Shown here: in pieces, positions 25,000 to 33,350 of the stretch
Numbering within the stretch: the first letter of the stretch is position 1
Layout: every line of letters begins with the position of its first letter
NCBI RefSeq assembly: GCF_001907235.1
Contig: NZ_MQVS01000006.1
Span: forward strand, 1-64,000
Source of the DNA: Buchananella hordeovulneris
GTDB taxonomy: Bacteria; Actinomycetota; Actinomycetes; Actinomycetales; Actinomycetaceae
Length of the DNA: 64,000 bases
Direction of reading: 5' to 3'
Translations under genes and position numbers: made by a program
The notes under the pieces: model-generated
What the model was told of the DNA's origin: nothing
The model's input: only the letters and a program-made list of their open reading frames with translations
Database searches by the model: none

Positions 25000-26117
25000 G
25001 ATTCCTCCTCGCTGGGGTGTGGCCAGGTCAGCTGCACCTGCCATCCTCCAGTATCCGTGGGGCCGACGTCGAGGATCGCCCTAATGGCGGCAGCGCGTTC
25101 CCGCATCACCTCTAGGCCCACCCCACCCGAGCCGAGCCCGACCTCGCCTTGCCCCCGGGCGTTTCGGACCCGCAGCCCATTGCCAGCGACCTCGACGTGG
25201 ATCGGGGCACCGGGGGCGTGCTGGATGGCGTTGCTGATGGCTTGCTGCGCGATCCGGTAGGCGGCGGCATCACTCAATGGTGGCAGCAGCGGTGTCTGCG
25301 CTTGATCCAGGGTAATCGTCACTCCAAGTTGGCGGGTGGTGGCGACGAGGTCGGGGATGTCGGCCAGGCCGCGTTGTGGGTCGTCGTGACGGAGCAGCTT
25401 GACCACTGCGCGCAGCCCCGTCAGCGCCTCTTTTCCCATGCCGCGCAGGTGCTTGGCTGCTTCCTTCGCTCGCGCGGGGTCCCGGTCGATCAGCCGTTCT
25501 AGGGCGGCGGCCTGCACCACTAGCCCGGCCAGGTGGTGGGCGGCGACGTCGTGGAGCTCGCTGGCGAGGCGGCGGCGTTCTTCCGCGAGCGCGGTTGCCA
25601 GCTGTTTGTCTTGTTCCGCGGCCGCCAGTTGCCGCACAGCTTGTTCGTGGCGAGCGCGGCTGGCGAGCATGGCCCCTCCGACCAGGGGGAGGAGGAAGTC
25701 GAAGGCTTGGTTCAGCAGGAGATGGGCGGTGTCCAACCAGGTGGGGTGCTTCGCCAGCACCGTGGCGAGCAGTGTGAGCGTGGCCAGGCTGCTGGTGATG
25801 GTAGCGGCGCGCCGCAGGGGAAGGCGACGGCCGAGCGAGAAAGCCACCAGCGCCTGGGCGATACCGGAGAGATGGATTTCGAGCGGCAGGAGCGACACGA
25901 CGGCGAGGTGGAGCGGGAAGATGAGGCCTTGGGCGAGCAAGGGGCGGGTGCGCCACCAGATCAACGCCAACCCTTCCAAGGCCAGCAGCCCGCTCACGGT
26001 CTCCCACTTCACGTGGGAGTGGGAGACCGTGTGGAGGAGCGGATCCGGCAGCAGCGCCCCCAGGCTGGAGATCAAGGCGATCCCCAGGGCCAGCAGCACG
26101 TCGTGTCGTCGACTCAT
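24996..26117 (-). CDS. Membrane sensor histidine kinase (HisKA_3 type)
   Basis: The 373-residue protein has about five or six N-terminal membrane helices (to residue 165) with almost no extracellular domain, then a coiled stretch, a HisKA_3 segment with phospho-acceptor His in LASELHDVAAHHLAG, and an HATPase domain with NAIQHAPG and GSGGVGLEVM. Such intramembrane-sensing kinases often detect envelope stress. The ATG gives a clean N-terminus 20 bp behind the serine hydrolase stop. It is coupled to the regulator by ATGA. Confidence 0.9.
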   Translation of the reverse strand: MSRRHDVLLALGIALISSLGALLPDPLLHTVSHSHVKWETVSGLLALEGLALIWWRTRPLLAQGLIFPLHLAVVSLLPLEIHLSGIAQALVAFSLGRRLPLRRAATITSSLATLTLLATVLAKHPTWLDTAHLLLNQAFDFLLPLVGGAMLASRARHEQAVRQLAAAEQDKQLATALAEERRRLASELHDVAAHHLAGLVVQAAALERLIDRDPARAKEAAKHLRGMGKEALTGLRAVVKLLRHDDPQRGLADIPDLVATTRQLGVTITLDQAQTPLLPPLSDAAAYRIAQQAISNAIQHAPGAPIHVEVAGNGLRVRNARGQGEVGLGSGGVGLEVMRERAAAIRAILDVGPTDTGGWQVQLTWPHPSEEES

Positions 26118-26137
26118 GCGGGACAGTCTGCCTTGGT

Positions 26138-28069
26138 TCACACCCCGAGGTTGGGGTTGAGGCTGTGTCCTGCCCATGCCCACCAAGCGGTGGCGAGGAG
26201 GGCGAGCAGGAGGAGCGCGGCCATGGTGGGGCGGCGCCAGGCGGACCGGGTCTTGACGACGGTGATGATGTCGAAGACGGCGGGGATAATGGCGGCGACG
26301 CCCGCCCATTGGAGGACCTGAATGGTGCGCAGCAGCGGAATGTTGCCGAGCAACTCAAGGTTGCCGCCGAGTAGGGCGCTCGCGCCGACACCGATCCACC
26401 CGAGGAGGGCGGCGGTGGCACTGAGGGCCCCCAGGCGGGCCAGCCGGGCCGTCCAGGGCAGTCCCGCCGTGCGCTGGTCGCGCCGCCACCGCCTAAGTGC
26501 GCCAACTGCCCAGGCCAGCAGCACCAGGGTGAAAGTGGCCAGGCTGGCGAGGAACACCGGAATGAGGGCCTGCTGGGTCGAGGTGAGAGGAAGCAGGGTG
26601 AAGGCGGGCCCGACGCCGACGGCCTCGACCTGGCCGTTGACGACCCGGGCGGTGAGGGTGCTGCCGAACCCGTCGGCGTGGGGGTCCTGCCAGGTCCAGG
26701 GGGCGATTTCCACGTACTCCCGGTTCTGGGCGAGTAGGTTCCCGTTGGGCAGGGCTTGGATCGTTACCGAGGTGACCCCGCTCCAGGCCGACTGCCAGGT
26801 GGTGATGACGGAGCGGCTAAGGAAGTACGTGCCTGCCACCTGGTTGGCGCGCGCGCCGGAGCCCTCTAGGGGCGGGGTGTCGGCGGCGGCGGTCGGGAAG
26901 TAGCGGTCGGCAAAGCCCGCCATTAGGTCGGCGCGCAGGGTGGCGGCCGCGTCGCTCCCGCCGCCGTCGTCTACGTAGGAGATGAAGATGCCCACCTGGT
27001 CGTCGGGGTAGAGCTCGAACTGGGAGTGGTGGTACCTGAGGTCGCCGCCGTGTTCGACGATGCGGTGGCCGTTGCGGGTGCCGGTGAAGTAGCCGAGCCC
27101 CATGCGGGGAGAGTTGGCGAGGTTGCCGAGGGTGTCCGCGCCGAGGGCGGGGGTCCACATTTCCTCCCAACGCTCGGCGCTGAGGATCGCGGGCGAGCGG
27201 TCCAGCTGGGCGAGCAGGAAGGCGGCGGCGTCGGCCCCGGAACCGGCCAGGGAGCCGGCGGGGGTGTCGGGAATGAACTCGAAGGGGGCCGATTGCCCGT
27301 CAGGGTCGTAGGCGACGGCCAGCGTCTGTGTCGACAGGGGCTGGTCGTAACTGGCGGTGGTCATCCCGGCAGGATTGAGGACGTGGTTCTTCACGTACTC
27401 GTGGAAGGGCTGCCCGCTGGCCTGCTCAACGAGGTACCCGGCGAGGGTCATGCCGTAGTTGGAGTAGGCGGGGGTGGTGCCGGGACGATACACCGACACC
27501 GGCGGATTGTGGCGGACGTAGTCGGCCAACGCCGTCTTCTGCAGGGCGGGGACGAACATGGTGCTGGTCTCCTCGAAGCCTGCGGTGTGGGTGAGGAGGT
27601 GGCGCAGGGTGATCGGCTCGTCATGCTGCTTTTTGAGGGGGAAATCCAGGTAGGTGGCGATGTCGGCGTCCAGGTCGAGCTTGCCCTGTTCGACCAGTTG
27701 CAGCACGGCGATTGAGGTGGGGACCTTGGAGATAGAACCCCAGCGGAACAGGGTGGCTTCCGGGTCCACCGGGGTGGCCGGGCGCCCGTTCTCGGCGCGG
27801 GTGGCGTAGCCGTAGCCGCGGTTGGTGAGGATCTCGCCGTCCTTGACGACGGTGACAACCGCCCCGGAGGCCTTGCCGTGGGTGAGCACGTCGGGGAGTT
27901 TTCCGTCGAGCCAGGCGTCGAGGTCGGCCTTGGTGAGCTCGTGCGTGTCGGGCGGTGCGATGACCGGTGGGGGCGGGGCCGTGGCGGGACCGCCGCAGGC
28001 TCCGAGGAGCACCGCGGGGACGAGTATTAGGGCAGCCAGCAGGCGGCGCGGGAAAGTGATGGGCTTCAT
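26138..28069 (-). CDS. Lipid-anchored serine beta-lactamase/D,D-peptidase-like protein with C-terminal membrane helices
   Basis: The 643-residue protein has a signal peptide with lipobox LLGAC (Cys25). The beta-lactamase-fold domain (about 45-390) has the catalytic tetrad S112-I-S-K115, Y202-S-N204 and a late EHGGD. A linker/beta region follows, then about four C-terminal membrane helices (about 495-640). It probably acts on peptides or peptidoglycan at the outer membrane face, as a D,D-peptidase, esterase or amino-acid amidase; the sequence cannot separate these. It precedes the two-component genes by 20 bp, so the three likely form one operon. Confidence 0.88.
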   Translation of the reverse strand: MKPITFPRRLLAALILVPAVLLGACGGPATAPPPPVIAPPDTHELTKADLDAWLDGKLPDVLTHGKASGAVVTVVKDGEILTNRGYGYATRAENGRPATPVDPEATLFRWGSISKVPTSIAVLQLVEQGKLDLDADIATYLDFPLKKQHDEPITLRHLLTHTAGFEETSTMFVPALQKTALADYVRHNPPVSVYRPGTTPAYSNYGMTLAGYLVEQASGQPFHEYVKNHVLNPAGMTTASYDQPLSTQTLAVAYDPDGQSAPFEFIPDTPAGSLAGSGADAAAFLLAQLDRSPAILSAERWEEMWTPALGADTLGNLANSPRMGLGYFTGTRNGHRIVEHGGDLRYHHSQFELYPDDQVGIFISYVDDGGGSDAAATLRADLMAGFADRYFPTAAADTPPLEGSGARANQVAGTYFLSRSVITTWQSAWSGVTSVTIQALPNGNLLAQNREYVEIAPWTWQDPHADGFGSTLTARVVNGQVEAVGVGPAFTLLPLTSTQQALIPVFLASLATFTLVLLAWAVGALRRWRRDQRTAGLPWTARLARLGALSATAALLGWIGVGASALLGGNLELLGNIPLLRTIQVLQWAGVAAIIPAVFDIITVVKTRSAWRRPTMAALLLLALLATAWWAWAGHSLNPNLGV

Positions 28070-28121
28070 GCCTCCAGTCTTTCGGGCCGACAGGTGCCGC
28101 CGCTAGCAGCGCGGGAGGGAA

Positions 28122-28151
28122 GCGCGGTTGCGACCAGCGACGCAACCGCGC
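28122..28151 (-). terminator. Hairpin, candidate his-operon terminator
   Basis: GCGCGGTTGCG (28122-28132) and CGCAACCGCGC (28141-28151) make a perfect 11-bp stem with an 8-base loop. It lies beyond the last gene of the hisC-hisB transcript. No T-run follows. Confidence 0.5.
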
Positions 28152-28178
28152 GGGGCGGCCCCTCCCCCGGCGGGAGGA

Positions 28179-28225
28179 GACGCCCCAACAAGTGGGGACG
28201 CCCCAACAAGTGGGGACGGCCCAAC
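28179..28225. repeat. 18-bp tandem repeat, two full copies and a partial third
   Basis: GACGCCCCAACAAGTGGG occurs at 28179 and 28197, followed by GACGGCCCAAC at 28215. Each full unit contains CCCCA/TGGGG arms able to form a small hairpin. Confidence 0.75.
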
Positions 28226-28298
28226 GGTCGACCGCGGGCAGGGCGCCCCACCGCCACAGGCGGGGCCGCGGAGTGACCAGCGGCCCGAGCTCTGGGGG

Positions 28299-28880
28299 TT
28301 AGCGCCCCCCGAACCGCCAGCGGCGCCGTCCCAGCGCCTTCAGGGCGTCCAAGCCCTTGACGGTGGAGGTGTCGATCACCCCGGGGGCCTGCGCGAGCTG
28401 CTGGCGGCCGATCAGGATGTCTTCGACCAGGCTGTCCATGCGGGCTAGCACGAGCCCGACTGGCACTTCTTCCCCTGGTTCACCAGCGTTGTATTGGCGG
28501 GCGGTGATGTGCCCGGACAGGCCTTGTTCGTTGCCCACGTCGGTGGCGAGTTCGCTCAGTAGCAGCACCACGCCTGCCCGGCTGGTGCGGGAGAGCAGGC
28601 GGGCCATCTGGTCGGCGGCGGGTGGGGTGACGGCCAACAGCTGGTCGAGGTCGGCTTCGGGCGAGCTGGCCAACGTCAGTTCGCGAGCCACCACGGCACC
28701 GGTGGGCGTGGGCACGACACTCGCCGCAAGGTTCCCCATCGCGCAGAGGGCAGCAACCGCCTCGGCGCTCTCGAACGGGGTGAGCACGACGGCGAGTGCG
28801 CGCCGCGCCGGGTCAGGCTCGGTTTCCTCAGCAAGGGAGGCAACTAGGCGGGCAAATTCGTCGTCCAGGTTGTCTTCCAT
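28299..28880 (-). CDS. Conserved-looking hypothetical protein downstream of hisB
   Basis: The 193-residue protein was not recognised. It is acidic at the N-terminus (MEDNLDDEFARLV), has no signal peptide or membrane helix, contains alternating hydrophobic strands (ALAVVLTPF, GVVLLLSELATD) and ends in a basic tail RRRWRFGGR. It follows hisB by nine bases on the same strand, so it is very probably co-transcribed with the his genes. The good frame, coding bias and operon position argue that it is real. Confidence 0.72.
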   Translation of the reverse strand: MEDNLDDEFARLVASLAEETEPDPARRALAVVLTPFESAEAVAALCAMGNLAASVVPTPTGAVVARELTLASSPEADLDQLLAVTPPAADQMARLLSRTSRAGVVLLLSELATDVGNEQGLSGHITARQYNAGEPGEEVPVGLVLARMDSLVEDILIGRQQLAQAPGVIDTSTVKGLDALKALGRRRWRFGGR

Positions 28881-28889
28881 CTGTCTCTC

Positions 28890-29489
28890 CTAAAGTGCGC
28901 CTTTGGTGGACGGTATGCCGTCCACGCGCGGGTCGGGGGCCAGGGCGATACGCAGGGCGCGGGCGAGGGCCTTGAACTGGGCCTCGACGATGTGGTGCGG
29001 GTCCCGTCCAGCTAACACCCGCACGTGCAAACAAATTCCCGCGTGCAGGGCCAGACTTTCGAACACGTGGCGGGTCAGGGAGCCGGTGTAGTGCCCGCCA
29101 ATGAGGTGCAGGGCGTGCGCCTCGCTTTCGCCGCTGTGCACGCAATAGGGCCGCCCCGAGATGTCGACCACTGCTTGGGCGAGGGCCTCGTCGAGGGGCA
29201 CGAGCGCGTCACCGAAACGGGTGATGCCCTGCTTAGTGCCGAGCGCGCTGCGCAGGGCCTGACCGAGGCAGATGGCGACGTCTTCGACGGTGTGGTGCGC
29301 ATCGATGTCGATGTCGCCGCTGGCCCGCACCCGCAGGTCGATCAGGGAGTGCTTGGCCAGCGCGGTGAGCATGTGGTCGTAGAAGGGGACGGTGGTGCTA
29401 ATGTCGGCCTGCCCGGTGCCATCCAGGTCGAGTTCGACGTGTACGGTGGACTCCGCGGTAGTGCGGTCGATGGTGGCGATGCGGTTCAC
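28890..29489 (-). CDS. hisB: Imidazoleglycerol-phosphate dehydratase
   Basis: HisB dehydrates IGP to imidazole acetol phosphate using manganese. The 199-residue monofunctional enzyme shows the two metal-binding motifs [15 protein letters not shown] and, late, [14 protein letters not shown], and the N-terminal [13 protein letters not shown]. The start overlaps the hisC stop as ATGA. Confidence 0.97.
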   Translation of the reverse strand: MNRIATIDRTTAESTVHVELDLDGTGQADISTTVPFYDHMLTALAKHSLIDLRVRASGDIDIDAHHTVEDVAICLGQALRSALGTKQGITRFGDALVPLDEALAQAVVDISGRPYCVHSGESEAHALHLIGGHYTGSLTRHVFESLALHAGICLHVRVLAGRDPHHIVEAQFKALARALRIALAPDPRVDGIPSTKGAL

Positions 29490-30643
29490 ATGCTCTCCTT
29501 CAGGGCGGCTTTGAAGGCGGCCATTTCGGTGGGGGTGCCGACGGTCACCCGCAGGTAGCCTGCCGGGCCCACTTGCCTAATGATGATGCCTCGCGCCAGC
29601 AGTTCGGTAAAGACCTTGGTTGGCTCGGGCAGGGGGCCAAAAAGTACGAAGTTGGCGTCGGAGTCCAGCGCGTCCAGGCCTTCCGCGCGCAGCCAGTCCA
29701 CCAGCGCGTCCCGTTCGGCGCGCAGCGCGGCCACCTGACTCATGAGGGAGTCTTGGTGTTTGAGGGCGGCCAGGGCCGCGGCCTGGGTGATGGCGGACAG
29801 GTGGTAGGGCAGACGCACCACCGTTAAGGCATCGATGATGGCCGCAGCTGCCGCGCAGTAGCCCAGGCGCAGCCCCGCCGCCCCGAAGGCTTTAGACATA
29901 GTCCGGGTGACCACGAGGTGTTCGTAGTCGGCCAGCAGCGTCAGGGCGGAGGGAGTCCCGGCCCGCCGGAATTCCCCGTAGGCCTCGTCAATGACGACGA
30001 CGGTGGCGGTGGGTGCGCCGTCAACGTCGCGCGGGCCGGAGGCGCGGGTGGCCTCAAGCAGTTGACGGGTCAAGGCCAGATCCTGGGCCGTGCCGGTGGG
30101 ATTATTGGGGGAAGCTAGCACCAGCAGGCTGGGGCGGTGGCGGGCGAGGAGGTCCTGGGCCCGCGCCAGGTCGACACGGTAGTCGGGGTCGCGGGGCGCC
30201 GTGTAGTAGCTGGTGTGGGTGTCGCGGGCGTACTCGGGATACATCGAGTAGGTGGGGGTGAACGATATGGCGGACCGCCCGGGCCCCCCGAAGGCGAGGA
30301 AGAGGTGGGTCATCACCTCGTTGGAGCCGTTGGCGGCCCACAGCTGCTGGCCGGGCAGGGCGACGCCCGCCTCCCGCTGGAGGTAGGCCGCCAGCGCGGC
30401 GCGCAACTCGCGAAAGTCACGGTCCGGGTAGCGGTTGAGCCCGGTAGCGGCGTGGGCGACGGCGGCAGCGATCTCGGCTACCACTGCGTCGCTGGGGGCG
30501 TAGGGATTTTCGTTGACGTTCAGGACGACGGGCACGTCGGGGTGCGGGGCACCGTAGGGCGCCACCCCCTGCAGCTCGGGTCGGAATGGCAGGCGCATGA
30601 ACTCAGCATAGGGGGCGGGCAGCAAGTCGGGTTTGTTGTTCAA
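29486..30643 (-). CDS. hisC: Histidinol-phosphate aminotransferase
   Basis: HisC transfers an amino group from glutamate to imidazole acetol phosphate, using PLP. The 385-residue class I/II aminotransferase has [10 protein letters not shown], the substrate segment [22 protein letters not shown] and the PLP-lysine in [17 protein letters not shown]. The N-terminus is uncertain: the longest frame starts at TTG 30643, while ATG at 30598 gives [11 protein letters not shown]. Neither has a clear ribosome binding site. Actinobacterial HisC proteins usually carry a short leader, which favours the longer form. Its start is 32 bp from divergent mupG. Confidence 0.94.
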   Translation of the reverse strand: MNNKPDLLPAPYAEFMRLPFRPELQGVAPYGAPHPDVPVVLNVNENPYAPSDAVVAEIAAAVAHAATGLNRYPDRDFRELRAALAAYLQREAGVALPGQQLWAANGSNEVMTHLFLAFGGPGRSAISFTPTYSMYPEYARDTHTSYYTAPRDPDYRVDLARAQDLLARHRPSLLVLASPNNPTGTAQDLALTRQLLEATRASGPRDVDGAPTATVVVIDEAYGEFRRAGTPSALTLLADYEHLVVTRTMSKAFGAAGLRLGYCAAAAAIIDALTVVRLPYHLSAITQAAALAALKHQDSLMSQVAALRAERDALVDWLRAEGLDALDSDANFVLFGPLPEPTKVFTELLARGIIIRQVGPAGYLRVTVGTPTEMAAFKAALKESM

Positions 30644-30675
30644 TGCGCGGGCGGGAGCGCACTAAAGTGGCAGAC

Positions 30676-31728
30676 ATGAGCTACCCCGCCCCGCCGCTGT
30701 ACTTCTCCACCTACGTCTCGCGTTTTGCCGCCCATCGGGAGCAGCTAGCGTCCCTGGTGCGCCCGGGGGACTACGTCTTCGTCTGCCTGCACATGGGTGA
30801 GGAGGCGGCAGCTCCGGACTACCAGGAGCAGGTGGCACACATGTGCCGCACGCTGCACGAGTGGGGGGCCGTCATTTTGGCGGACGTGGCGGGCCGTACC
30901 TTGGAGTACTTTCAGGCTCCTGACCTGCTGACGGTCGCCCAGCGCCTGGAGCTGGATGTCGTGCGGATCGACTACGGCGTCGAGGTGGAGCACATTCGGG
31001 CCCTGCTGGGCAAGCACCGCTTGTGCATCAACGCTTCGCTGATCGACGAGCGCTGGTTCGAGGTGCTGCGTGCCGACATGTGCGCCACCCACAACTACTA
31101 CCCGCGCCCCGAGACCGGCCTCGATCTCGAACAGTTGGCGGAGCCGACCGCCCGGCTGCAAGCGGCGGGCCTGGAGGTGCTGTCGTTCATCAGTGGCGAG
31201 GGCGAGCTGCGCGGCCCCGTGGGCGCGGGCCTGCCCACCGTGGAGGCCCACCGGCACCTGCCGCCCTACGTGGCGTACTTGGACTTGGCGTTGCGTGGAC
31301 GGCAGGACGGGATCATCGTCGGCGACTATGCCATCTCCCCCGCCCAGATCGCCCTCATCGCCGACTACCGCGCCACCGGGGTCATCAGCCTGCCCGCGCA
31401 CCTGGACCAGAGCGTGGCGCAACTAGCCGGACAAGAGGTGACCCTGCGGGCCGACACCCCGGCCGGACTCTTCCGCATCATGGAATCGCGGGAGTACGCC
31501 TCCAAGGGCGCCGACGTGCCGGTGGGACAAACCGGGCCGCGCCCCCGCGGCAGCATCACCGTTGACAACCTCACCTACCCGCGGTACACGGGCGAGATGC
31601 AGATAATGCGTCGCGACTATCCCGCCGACTCCCGGGTCAACGTCGTCGGCCGGGTCGCCGACGGCTATGAGCTGCTCCTCGACCTGCTCGCCCCCGGGCA
31701 GCGCTGCAAGTTCGTTCCCGTCCCCTAG
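30676..31728 (+). CDS. mupG: MupG-family (GH170, formerly DUF871) 6-phospho-N-acetylmuramidase
   Basis: In Staphylococcus aureus MupG cytoplasmically hydrolyses MurNAc-6-phosphate-GlcNAc in cell-wall recycling. The 350-residue protein follows the family throughout: N-terminal barrel start YFSTYVSRFAAHREQL, DYVFVCLHMGEE, LDVVRIDYGVE and LCINASLIDE, the diagnostic HNYYPRPETGLDLEQL, then SGEGELRGPVGAGLPTVEAHR. The C-terminal domain is the small MupG_C type. No murP, murQ or other recycling gene is nearby. It lies on the plus strand between hisC and hisD, four bases from the hisD stop. Substrate is by family only. Confidence 0.88.
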   Translation: MSYPAPPLYFSTYVSRFAAHREQLASLVRPGDYVFVCLHMGEEAAAPDYQEQVAHMCRTLHEWGAVILADVAGRTLEYFQAPDLLTVAQRLELDVVRIDYGVEVEHIRALLGKHRLCINASLIDERWFEVLRADMCATHNYYPRPETGLDLEQLAEPTARLQAAGLEVLSFISGEGELRGPVGAGLPTVEAHRHLPPYVAYLDLALRGRQDGIIVGDYAISPAQIALIADYRATGVISLPAHLDQSVAQLAGQEVTLRADTPAGLFRIMESREYASKGADVPVGQTGPRPRGSITVDNLTYPRYTGEMQIMRRDYPADSRVNVVGRVADGYELLLDLLAPGQRCKFVPVP

Positions 31729-31732
31729 GCGG

Positions 31733-33073
31733 TCACTGGGCGCGCACCTGCGCGGCGAAGGCGTGGGCGGGCAGGTCTTCGGCGAGAGCCAGGGCGGTCA
31801 GCGGCTCAGTCAGTTGCGCCAGGGCCGCGCGCGTGTACTCCACCACCTGCACGGGCTTGAGGTAGGCCAGCACGCTGAGGCCCGCGTCGAAGCGCGCGGT
31901 GCCGCCGGTCGGCAGCACGTGATTGGAGCCCGCCACGTAGTCACCGAGCGGCACCGGCGTGTAGGGGCCGACGAAAATCGCCCCCGCGTTGCGAATACGC
32001 TCGGCCACCGCTGACGCGTCTGCCGTGTGGATCTCCAGGTGCTCGGCGGCGTAGGCGTTGGCGGTGGCCACCATGGCATCGAGATCGTCCACCAAGACGA
32101 TGCCCGACTGGGGGCCAGCCAGGGCGGTGGTCACCCGCTCGCGATGCTGCGTGCGCTCCACCTGCGCGGCCACCTCCTGGCGCACCCGCTCCCCCAGCGC
32201 CGCACTGTCGGTGATCAGCACCGCGGCGGCGGCCGGGTCGTGTTCGGCCTGCGAGATGAGGTCGGCGGCCACGTAGCGGGCATCGGCGGTGGCGTCGGCG
32301 AGGATGGCGATCTCCGTCGGGCCGGCCTCGGCGTCGATGCCGACGGTGCCCCGCACCGCCCGCTTGGCGGCCGCCACGTAGGCGTTACCGGGCCCGGTGA
32401 CTACGTCGACCGGGGCGCACAGCCACCCCTCCCGGGCCACCGCCTCATCGGCGGGGGTGGCGGGCCGCGCCCCGTACGCGAACATGGCGATCGCTTGCGC
32501 CCCGCCCACCGCATACACCTCGTCAACCCCCAAGAGGGCGCAGGCCGCCATGATGGTCGGGTGCACCAGCCCACCGTGCGCCGCCTGCGGCGGGCTGGCC
32601 AGCGCGATCTGCTCCACCCCGGCCGCCCGAGCCGCCGCCACATTCATCACCACACTCGAGGGATAGACGGCGAGCCCGCCGGGCGCATACAAGCCGACGC
32701 GCCGCACGGCAATCCACCGTTGCCGCACCTGCCCGCCGGGCACGATCTGGGTGACCGCGGCGGGCGGCACCTGGGCCGCGTGGCCAGCCTGCGCGTGGGC
32801 ACTGGCCAGCTCTAGGGCGGAACGCACCTGGGGATCCAAGTCAGCCAAGGCCGCCTGCAGGGCGGTCGGCGGTACCCGCAGGTCGGTGGGCCGCACCCCG
32901 TCGAACCGCTCGGCTGCCTCCCGCAACGCGGCCGCCCCCCGCTCGCGCACATCCGCCAGGACCGGGGCCACCGCTTCGAGGGCCGCCGCCGTGCTGAGGG
33001 CCGCCCGGGGCAACCGGGTGGCCAGTTCCGCCGCGGACAACTGACTGCCACGCAGATCCAAAACGTCAAGCAT
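31733..33073 (-). CDS. hisD: Histidinol dehydrogenase
   Basis: HisD oxidises histidinol to histidine with NAD and zinc. The 446-residue protein has the family blocks RRVGLYAPGGLAVYPSSVVMN, VTGPGNAYVAAAKR, GIDAEAGPTEIAILAD and SQAEHDPAAAAVLIT (zinc ligands), and the late GSNHVLPTGGTARF. On the minus strand mupG separates it from hisC, so a his transcript that includes both must run antisense through mupG. Confidence 0.97.
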   Translation of the reverse strand: MLDVLDLRGSQLSAAELATRLPRAALSTAAALEAVAPVLADVRERGAAALREAAERFDGVRPTDLRVPPTALQAALADLDPQVRSALELASAHAQAGHAAQVPPAAVTQIVPGGQVRQRWIAVRRVGLYAPGGLAVYPSSVVMNVAAARAAGVEQIALASPPQAAHGGLVHPTIMAACALLGVDEVYAVGGAQAIAMFAYGARPATPADEAVAREGWLCAPVDVVTGPGNAYVAAAKRAVRGTVGIDAEAGPTEIAILADATADARYVAADLISQAEHDPAAAAVLITDSAALGERVRQEVAAQVERTQHRERVTTALAGPQSGIVLVDDLDAMVATANAYAAEHLEIHTADASAVAERIRNAGAIFVGPYTPVPLGDYVAGSNHVLPTGGTARFDAGLSVLAYLKPVQVVEYTRAALAQLTEPLTALALAEDLPAHAFAAQVRAQ

Positions 33074-33094
33074 GGCCCAATCCTAAGTGGGACA

Positions 33095-33340
33095 ATGAGG
33101 GCCGTGAGCGACTATCCCACAGTGTATGTAAGCGGCGTGATCCGGCTCGGGCAGTTCCTCAAACTGGCGGGCCTGGTGGACGACGGGGCGACGGCCGCGC
33201 TCGCGGTGCGCGCGGGCGATGTGCGCGTGGACGGGCAGGTGGAAAAGCGCCGCGGGGCCCAGCTGGCGGCCGGGGCCGTGGTGGAGGTGGACGCCCCCAC
33301 CGGGCGGGTGGGGGCCGTCGTCGGCCAGACAGCCGAGTAG
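33095..33340 (+). CDS. S4-domain RNA-binding protein (YaaA/YbcJ type)
   Basis: The small protein (81 residues from ATG, 78 from the GTG three codons in) carries an S4 RNA-binding fold: IRLGQFLKLAGLVDDGATAAL, VRAGDVRVDGQVEKRRGAQL and a basic/hydrophobic end. Such stand-alone S4 proteins bind ribosomal or replication-associated RNA; the exact role is unknown. It is divergent from hisD by 21 bp and ends ten bases from the dnaE stop. Confidence 0.85.
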   Translation: MRAVSDYPTVYVSGVIRLGQFLKLAGLVDDGATAALAVRAGDVRVDGQVEKRRGAQLAAGAVVEVDAPTGRVGAVVGQTAE

Positions 33341-33350
33341 GCGCGGCTGG

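Larger units (their letters stand above)
28070..28298. other. Intergenic region with hairpin and 18-bp repeats
   Basis: Between the hypothetical gene downstream of hisB and the serine hydrolase gene. It contains an 11-bp-stem hairpin and a short tandem repeat, described separately. The likely serine hydrolase promoter also lies here, but no convincing -35/-10 pair was seen. Confidence 0.5.
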
